A DNA stretch of 64,000 nt from Puccinellia tenuiflora (taxonomy: Eukaryota; Streptophyta; Magnoliopsida; Poales; Poaceae): NCBI GenBank assembly GCA_012064385.1, contig QRDG01002521.1:107883-171882 (forward strand), written 5' to 3'. The notes under the pieces were generated by a model. That model was not told the origin of the DNA. It saw nothing but the letters and a program-made list of their open reading frames with translations, and did not search any database. This document shows positions 56,377 through 64,000 of the stretch, piece by piece. Position numbers and translations under genes: made by a program. Each line of letters starts with the position of its first letter. Positions within the stretch are counted from its first letter, which is position 1.

Positions 56377-59300
56377 TGTAACAGCCCCAGTTTGGCACCC
56401 TAAAATATGGGCCAAATTTTCACTTTTTGCTTTGCATTGCATCATGGCATACTTATTTAAATTGCTAAGTTAATAAAGCAACAATTGGAAATCTAAAACA
56501 AAGGAAGCAAAACACTTCCCAAATTTTTCAAACCAAGTACATTACTCAAATTGGCAAAACCAATTGTTCCTGAGTTCCCAAATTGTCCAGTAAGCTCAAG
56601 AATATATTTTATAAATAATTGCCAAAGGCTAAATTCTTAACAAGCAATTAAATAAATTTGAGAATTCAAATTGGTTCAATACAAATTATATTTTGAAACC
56701 AAGTTAGTTCTTTCCCAAAAATTCAAATAAAATCATGGGGAGGCTTTATAAATTTTTGCAGAATTTATAAAATTGTTTAAGTGCCCTATTTAAATCCCTA
56801 AAAGTGACTCTGGTTTTTAATTGAAAAAGAAAAAGCCAAAAGATTAAAACTCTGACACTGGGCCACCCCTGTCATCCTCCCTCTCCACCCTCACTGTGCC
56901 GTGGATGGCACTGGCGCCATGCCGCCATGTCGCTGGCCGCGACCGTCGCACCACCTGCTCCCCTGCTGGTCAAAGAGGTCCCCCACGACGCCTGCCTCTC
57001 CACTCTTCCTCCCCTGCCTCTCCCTCTCGGCCCCTGGAACCCTAACCCTAGGATCCTCCAAGCTCCGTCGCCGCACGCCATCGTCGCGGAAGCTTCCGTC
57101 GCTGTTGCGCCTCCTCCAGCTCCGCCACCATGCCCATCCACTCCGCATCGCCGTCCTCTTCCTCCTCAAGCTAGGGATTAGTCCGGGGGCGCCGCAATCG
57201 CCGTCGCCGTCCAATCCCCTTCCGCCTCTGGCCGCCGCCGACCAAGCACGCATCGCCGCCGCCCGTCCTCCCCGCGCCGCGCCGTCCGCGGTTTCATGCT
57301 CAGGGTGAGCACCCCGTCCTCCGGGACCCCTCCTTTCTCTCCCTCTCCCTCTGGTTAGCCATAGTGCTGAAAGCCGAGCCGTTGCCGCCGCCGTAGCTCG
57401 TCGCCGGGGCGCCTCCCGGCGACCCTTAGGTCCGTGGCGCCGCCACCGGTTTCCCTGCGGTGCGCCGCGTGAAGTGCCGCCCCTCCCGTCCCCGCGCATG
57501 CTCGCCCGCGCCTGTGCCGTGCGCGCTCGCCGTCGGCCGCGCGTGGTCACCGCGTCGGCCACGCCGGTCGCGGCATTGACCGGCCGCACGAAGCCTGCTC
57601 GCCCGGCCTGGCTCCTGTCTGGGCCGGCACGAGGCCGACGGCCTCGGGCACCATCCCGGCCCGTTGCCCGGTCTGGGCCGGCCAAAGGCTGGCTGGCTCG
57701 GGAGCCTGCCCGGCCTGTGGCCCGGCCTGGCCGGCATGAGGCCGGCCCGTCTGTGAATGGTTTTTCCCCTTTTGAAATTACAAATCAAATAAAACAATTG
57801 ATATCTTTTTGTATATTGCTTCAAAAATTGCAAATTAAATATCAAATTGTTCAGCAAAACAAAACCTATCTGTTGGTAGCATTGCCATGCCCTTTTGAAT
57901 AAATAATTTTGTCTTTATTTAAGAATTCCTAAAATGGTATAATTAATATCTAAATTGGGAAAAATCATAATTCGATAAATATTCAACCAAAAATTGTGAA
58001 TAAAATATCAATGTGATTAGCAATTCAAATGCTAACAAACCATGCTAATATCACATCATGATCACAAATATTTAATTGATGTTATTCTTTAAACGAATTA
58101 AATTCAAATAATCATTTAATTCACTATTTATTCATCGATAATTGGAAATTCACAAATGAGGTACCAAAATGATCGGAAGAACAAAACCTATCCATTCATA
58201 TCATGTTCATGCATATTTGAGCCACTTCTCTAATAATGAATAATAAATTATAAATAATGTGGTCACTAAGATAAATATGGGGTTGTTTCCAAATAATTGC
58301 ACTAATTATTTGGAACTCCATTTAATTTGTCAAATAATTAAATGATGCTATCTCTGCATAATCTTGTCATGTCATCATGTGATTGTGCATTGCACCTTTT
58401 CTTCGGGTCATTTATTTGTTCTTTTGTATTATGTGGGTATCGATAGATTCCGGAGTCGAGGGTCTCTCTACCTACCCCGACGAGCCGTACTACACGCCCC
58501 GGCAGCAAGGCAAGAGATAACCTAACCTTCTTGGCATCTAGAATCCTATTCTTTTATAAACTTATTACCATAATATTGCATGCGATTCCAATGACAATCT
58601 TTGATCAATACTATATTATCCTATGAATGCATGTTTTCCCCCGAGCCAACCACATGTATCCCTACCTATGAACCATAGAGTTGATGTGTTGGCCGGAGAC
58701 AATAATATAATTTTTGTACTTATGTATGCTTAGTAATGCTTAGCCATGCTTAGTCGTATGCTAATTATGTCCGTTGATTAAATTCCATATTGTTGATGTT
58801 GATGGAATGATTCGGACATGGTGGTTATTGGTGATGCTTAATTAAAATGCTAAGAAGGCTTGGATGAGTTGCCATCGGGGATGGTGGGTTGCCTCATTCT
58901 TGCCCCTAGGTGCGATTTCTTGTTTCTAGACTCAAGATCGAGCGTGCTTCCATGGTGGGGGTATGGGCTCCTTACTGACCAAATAATTTGTGAGGGCTTG
59001 TCAAGGGTCCTCTAGTTTGCTATTTCCATTTGCGCGTGAGTTGTGTGGGTGGAAAAGAAACGATGAGGACGGTGGTGTTTAGGATGTGGCCGCGGGGCAG
59101 GGCGTTGGAGGCGCTGAACCTGTCCTTCCGCACACTGATGGTCCTTGAGTAAGCCTCATGCATTGTAAAGGTCTAACCGCGCCCGCTCGCCGGCCTTCCC
59201 CGGAAGAGGACCAATTAGGTGAGCCGGACGGTACCAATGGGTAAAATAGTACACCCCTGCAGGGTTTAATCTTTTCGAAAAGCCGTGTCCGCGGTTATGG

Positions 59301-60173
59301 ACGACTTGGGAACGGATATACGAGACCATAGAGAATCTTAACTTAATTGATATGGCAGCTAAAGGTTGCATAATCAACGTGTGATAAAGGTTCATTTCCT
59401 CGAGGGGGATTCGAGGGAGTGCCTTTGGTTGAGATGAGTGGTTCTGGCTACAAGATGGTTCGATGAGAACCAAGATGAAAGTTACTCTCTTACCCCTTTT
59501 TGGAAAACATCTGAGTAGACGGTGCCATGTGTCCTTATGTCTTTAACAAGGAAAAACTAGCTTTATGCAAATTAGCTACATATACAGCTTTATAGCCTTC
59601 GTCAACATTGGGCTTATATCGCCCTACTAAACTTGCGAGTACGTCGTACTCAGTCTCTCTTTGCTGTCTTTATACTTTGTTTCAGAGGAGGACGACACCG
59701 AGCAGCTAGGTGGTTTCTTCGTGGATGTCGACTAGTAGTCCGGGGTTCCCAGGTGGCAGCTTGGGACCGTGGAACAAGCTGGCTTGGGTTTATGTTTATT
59801 TGTAGTCCTCTTAGGCTATATTTGGATCTGGTTGTATTAGACAACGCTACCTCGCTTCCGCTTGATGAATTGTTGGGTCTGTGACCTTTTGCGTGTAATA
59901 TTTGTATCTTCCTCGTATATGAGTTGCTATATGAATCTTTGTGTCGTAGAGTCTGTGATGTGCCAGTTGATCCACAAGTCTTGATATCTTAACTATATGT
60001 GATAGATATGTCTGAGCTTATGGTATGATCGAGGTGTTGTGTGCCGATGATCCATTCCGAGCACACCTGCCAAAAGTTTTGGCCTGGGGTTGGTAAACCC
60101 AGTAACCTTCGATTGTGTAGCATGACTGGTTGCACAAAGCTTCACTGTATAGTTCTGGGGTCGGGGCGCTATA
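56377..60173. mobile_element. 3.8-kb solo LTR nested in gag (Tekay/Del-like Gypsy)
   Basis: Begins TGTAACAGCCCC and ends GGGGCGCTATA (the usual GGGGCGTTACA with changes). It is flanked by AGGGA on both sides (56372-56376 and 60174-60178). No pol, PBS or second LTR copy is seen inside, so it is a solo LTR of 3797 bp. Long LTRs with these termini are typical of Tekay/Del-type chromoviruses; the clade is an inference. The GC-rich part (56870-57760) produces spurious open frames. Confidence 0.85.
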
Positions 60174-60340
60174 AGGGACAAGGCGAATCCCTGTTGTGCA
60201 ACCAATGACACATCCTCCGCCGCCGGCCAAGTGGATTTCTAAAACGGTTGAAGAAAAACGCTCAGCTGAACTCCAAAAAAGCAACTCTGATGACAAATGG
60301 ACAAGTCTGAAGACATATAGGCGAGCCAGAGGACTCTGTT

Positions 60341-63300
60341 TCATCTGTGGTGAGAAGTGGAGTCGAGAGCATCAATGCAAAAATACCATTCAGCTTCATG
60401 TTGTGCAAGAAATGATCGAATGTATGCAACTTCAAGATGGCAGTGAAGGTGAACTGTCTGATACTGAGCAACCAACATCACCACAGCAACAAATTCCGCA
60501 AAACTTGCTAATGATTTCGGCAGCAGCTCTGTCAGCCAGTACAGTAGCTCCCAGAACAATGCAACTGAAGGTTCACATACAAGGATGTACAATGCTCTTC
60601 TTGGTGGATTCAGGCAGTTCTTCCTGTTTTATAGATCAACACAAGGCTCAACAATTGTCTGGGTTTCAACAACTTCCATCACCTATCACAGTTCAAGTTG
60701 CTGGTGGCGCATTATTACAGAGCACAATGTATTTTCCTTCATTAACTTGGCAAGCAGATGGTGCTCAGTTCACAGACACTTTTCGTGTGCTTGATTTGGC
60801 GAGTTATGATGGAATTGTGGGATTGGATTGGTTGGGCAAGTATAGTCCTATGGTTACTCACTGGACTGAAGGGTGGTTGGCGTTTCAGCACGAAGGCCGT
60901 CAAGTGGTGTTGCAGGGTGCAGGGCCTGGCTATTGTACTCACGCATTGGTCGAGCTACAGTTGATACATGAATCTGACAAGGAATTCCCAGACATTCCAA
61001 CTGAAGTGCAGCAGGTTTTGGACCAATTTAGTACAGTGTTTGAGGTACCTAAGGGACTGCCGCCACGTCGAGTATATGATCACCATATTCCACTGCTTCC
61101 AGGTGCAAGACCAGTCTCTATCAGACCATATCGTGTTGCACTAGAATTAAAGGATGAGCTAGAAAAGCAGATTGCAGAGATGTTGGAACAAGGTGTGATC
61201 ACCCACAGCAATAGTGCTTTCAGTTCACCGGTACTCATGGTCCGTAAAAAAGACAACACCTGGCGCCCAGTCATTGACTTTCGACAGCTGAATGCAGTAA
61301 CAGTGAAAGGGAAATATCCATTACCTGTAATAGATGAGCTACTTGATGAATTAGCTGGTGCTTGTTGTTTTTCTAAACTTGATCTGAAGGCAGGTTATCA
61401 CCAAATTCGACTTGCTCCCGGTGAAGAATACAAAACTGCATTCCAAACGCACAACGGCCATTTTGAGTTCAAAGTAATGGCATTTGGTTTAACAGGCGCT
61501 CCTGCAACATTTCAACACGCCATGAATGCTTCTCTGGCACCAGTCCTTCGCAAATTTGCACTCGTGTTCTTCGACGACATTCTGATTTACAGTGCAACCT
61601 TTGAGGAACATCTTCATCATCTGGCAACTGTGCTATCAATTCTCAAGCAAGATGAATGGCAAGTTAAATTATCCAAGTGTGCCTTTGCTCAGAAACGCAT
61701 TGCTTACTTGGGGTACGTGATCTCAGCTGAAGGTGTTGCCACAGATGACACAAAGATCCAGACAATTCGTGATTGGCCTACACCTAAAAACCTGAAAGAA
61801 CTAAAAGGGAATCCTAGGTTTGACTGGTTATTATAGGAAGCACATCAAGCATTATGCTATGTTGAGCCAGCCTCTCACTGCCTTGTTGAAAAAAGGGGTG
61901 CCGTTTGTTTGGACAGTGGACACAGAAACTGCATTTCAAGTTTTGAAACAGGCCTTGATCACAGCGCCGGTTCTGGCATTGCCAGATTTCAAGCAACAAT
62001 TTGTCATTGACACTGACGCGTGTGACGTTGGCATTGGTGCAGTTCTGTCACAGAATGGTCATCCTGTGGCCTATGTTAGCCGTGCTTTGGGACCTCGCAA
62101 CCGTAGCCTATCCGTCTACGAGAAGGAATACTTGGCTATACTTTTAGCAGTCCAGCAGTGGAGGTCCTACTTGCAAATGAGTGAATTCGTGATCAGAACA
62201 GATCACAAAAGCCTGACACATCTTACTGATCAACGCTTGCACACGAATTGGCAGCAAAAAGCACTCACAAAGTTGATGGGTTTGCAATATACAGTACAGT
62301 ACAAGAAGGGGGTCAACAATGGGGCAGCTGACGCCTTGTCACGCAAACTACAGCTAGTTCACAAGTGTTTGCGACAACAACAATACAACCAGCTTGGTTG
62401 TCCAGTGTGATTGCTAGTTACAAAGATGACACTCAAGCGCAAGCACTGCTGTGTCAGTTGGCTTTGGACCCTGCTTCCAGTTCATCGTACACATTGCAGA
62501 AAGGTATAATTCGTTACAAGGGGAGGATTTGGATTGGCAATGATGTACCACTAAAGTTGCAAATTGTCTCAGCCTTCCACGACAGCCCACAAGGAGGTCA
62601 TTCAGGTTTCCCCGTGACGTATCGTCGACTCATTTCCTTGTTCAGTTGGCCTGGCATGAAGAGCATGATCAAAGCATATGTCCGTGGATGCAATGTATGT
62701 CAGCAAGCAAAACCTGAACGTTTACCACCTGCAGGCCTCCTTCAACCCCTACCCGTGCCCTCTGCCCCCTGGGAAATAGCTACTATGGATTTCATTGACG
62801 GCTTGCCCCCTTCTCGACAGTTCAATTGCTTATTGGTGGTCGTGGACAAGCTCACTAAGTACTCACATTTTATACCCCTCAAACATCCTTACACAGCTGC
62901 AAAAGTGGCAGAGTTATTTGTCGATAACATCTACCGCCTTCATGGTATGCCTCTCTCACTAGTCTCTGACCGTGACCCAGTTTTCACTAGCAGTTTTTGG
63001 AAGTCTGTCTTTCAAGCCACAGGAACTCAATTGAAGATGAGCACGGCCCACCATCCACAAACTGACGGTCAGACGGAACGAGTTAATCAATCCATTGAGT
63101 GCTATTTACGCAGCTTCATTAGTGCTCATCCCCAGAACTGGTCCAAGTGGATTTCTCTTTGCGAATTTTGGTATAACACCAATTGGCACTCCTCGTCGGG
63201 CAAAACGCCTTTCGAACTCATCTACGGGCGACATCCCAGGTACTTTGGTATTACAGAAACTACTCACATAGCTCCTACTGATGTTCAGGCATGGCTGGAG

Positions 63301-63975
63301 GAGCGTGAAATTGTCCTTGCCTCTGCCCGACAACATTTGCTGCGCATGCAGCAACGCATGAAGGTGCAAGCCGACAAGAACAGAGTTGAGCGTTCCTTTT
63401 CGGTTGGCGATATGGTTTTTCTCCGTCTTCAACCATACATCCAGTCTTCTGTTGTCAATAGAGCAAACCATAAGCTGGCGTTCAAATTTTTTGGTCCATT
63501 TCAAGTGCTGGAACGGATTGGCGAAGTGGCATATCGCTTGGATCTGCCTGAATCGAGCCGTGTGCATCTAGTATTCCATGTCTCTCAGCTTAAGCAGTGC
63601 ATCGGCTCCTCAGTTAAGGTATCGCCCACCTTGCCATCTCCTGTTGCTCTGTTTCAGGTTCCAGATCGTGTGCTGCAACAACGACTGCGCCAACGGGGAC
63701 ATCGCATGATTACACAAGTCCTTGTCAAGTGGAGCGATGGTCCCGAAGAACATGCAACGTGGGAAGATCTGGAGCAGCTGCGACAGCGTTTCCCCGGGGC
63801 CCCTGCTTGGGGGCAAGCAGGCATTCAAGGGGAGGGGATTGTCAGCGACCCGCCTCCAGACACCAGTACTTCGGAGAGCAACATAGGCGATCAAGCTAAC
63901 GGACCGCTAGCAGGCCGGCCCAACAGGAGCAAGAGGGCTCCGGCCTGGCTAGCGGATGGAAACTGGACGACATGA
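60341..63975 (+). pseudogene. Gypsy pol: protease, RT, RNase H, integrase, chromodomain (two frameshifts)
   Basis: Domains in order: aspartic protease with DSGSS near 60608, reverse transcriptase with FDDILIY near 61567-61590, RNase H with DTDACDVGIGAVLS near 62010, integrase with HDSPQGGHSG...CNVCQQAK zinc finger near 62578-62710, catalytic D, D, E region (MDFIDG, SDRDPVF, later NQSIE), GPFQVLERIGEVAYRLDLP motif near 63494, and a chromodomain (VLVKWSDGPEEHATWEDLE, near 63718-63775). The frame is broken at about 61806-61812 (one extra base in a G-run) and at about 62367-62370 (one T short). The last 45 codons lie inside the 3' LTR. The chromodomain is expected to steer integration towards marked heterochromatin. 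Confidence 0.92.
63827..63838 (+). other. Polypurine tract of the Gypsy element
   Basis: AAGGGGAGGGGA directly before the 3' LTR start (T at 63839 then TGTCAG), coding within the end of pol. Confidence 0.8.
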
Positions 63976-64000
63976 GGAGACGGAGAGCTATTTATAAGAG
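63840..64000 (+). repeat. 3' LTR of the Gypsy element (partial)
   Basis: First 161 bp of the 3' LTR, cut by the window end. The pol frame continues to the TGA at 63973-63975 within it. The 3' target duplication is outside the window; its left counterpart would be GCTTT (54765-54769). Confidence 0.9.

Larger units (their letters stand above)
55184..60340 (+). pseudogene. Gypsy gag (interrupted)
   Basis: Capsid/nucleocapsid part of a plant Ty3 polyprotein. The start is MENLSPESKAIYDLL. A coiled-coil-like stretch follows, then the retrotransposon gag domain (DLPQFDGANPKLWQRRCEEYF, ASSMFTGAAATWLDAYL, VQRFAELIDQLSAY), and after the nested solo LTR a knuckle-like CFICGEKWSREHQC near 60340. Lesions: a 143-bp poly(A)-tailed insertion at 55309-55451, a TAG at 55938 within the gag domain, and the solo LTR at 56377-60173. 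Apart from these, the frame continues across the insertions into the protease. Confidence 0.85.
54770..64000 (+). mobile_element. Chromodomain Gypsy retrotransposon (Reina-like), with nested solo LTR
   Basis: Order: 5' LTR 54770-55092, PBS 55095-55108, gag from 55184, protease, reverse transcriptase, RNase H, integrase with chromodomain to 63975, polypurine tract at 63827-63838, 3' LTR from 63840 and beyond the window. Without the insertions at 55309-55451 and 56377-60173 the element is about 5.4 kb. Short LTRs, single polyprotein and chromodomain suggest the Reina clade. One in-frame stop and two frameshifts show that it is defective. Confidence 0.92.

Noticed and set aside
57040..57056. Telomere-like CCCTAACCCTA
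   Set aside because: Only one and a half units inside an LTR; similar wording is common in plant leaders.
56891..57902. Long open frames on both strands rich in Ala, Arg and Pro
   Set aside because: They lie in the GC-rich part of a solo LTR, overlap each other on both strands, and show no domain.

Overview
This is nuclear DNA of a large, repeat-rich grass genome of the oat/wheat group. The best species clue is an intact four-exon 12S (11S-type) seed globulin at 38505-40418. Its QSTQY octapeptide repeats, N|G processing site and overall sequence look most like oat (Avena) 12S globulin. Oat is an inference from memory of the family, not a database result. The Angela/BARE-type, Maximus/SIRE-type, CACTA, Stowaway, Tourist and hAT elements all fit a Pooideae genome.

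Layout. 1-5856: 3' end of a long Copia element with its 3' LTR. 6573-8406: Angela-type solo LTR with a perfect 5-bp target duplication. 8412-12040: hairpin MITE-like elements and a minisatellite with a 273-bp higher-order period. 12143-14521: F-box gene 1, broken in one T-run. 15187-16112: start of a minus-strand Gypsy element. 18353-34302: one CC-NBS-LRR (NLR) resistance-type gene, split by a full-length L1-type LINE (19298-29782, itself carrying CACTA element 1 at 22098-26900) and by CACTA element 2 (30618-32808). 35200-37550: an RHM (UDP-rhamnose synthase) pseudogene and MITEs. 38046-40506: the 12S globulin with an endosperm-type promoter. 41261-45968: a CACTA end fragment and minus-strand LTR pieces. 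46454-48600 and 49506-52625: F-box genes 2 and 3, intact. 54343-54754: Mutator-type hairpin MITE. 54770-64000: a chromodomain Gypsy element with a 3.8-kb solo LTR nested in its gag.

Host genes. There are five host loci: three F-box paralogues with the same two-exon plan, one NLR and one globulin. With the two insertions set aside, the NLR segments sum to one open frame of 930 codons including the stop, so its loss looks recent. The three F-box genes share their phase-1 intron position and a conserved block inside the intron, so they arose by whole-gene duplication.

Mobile elements. Almost every boundary can be placed from target duplications: CCTCC, TGG, ATG, a 15-bp LINE duplication, AGGGA, a 9-bp Mutator duplication, two 8-bp hAT duplications, TAA and TA. 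The most unusual content is in the two CACTA elements. Each carries a Ulp1-like (C48) protease and a small coiled-coil reading frame. In CACTA 1 the latter ends in a membrane segment. CACTA 1 also has a GC-rich foreign-looking reading frame and an internal block of terminal-type repeats. All seven frameshifts found in the window sit in short homopolymer runs, so pseudogene calls based on them alone should be treated with care.
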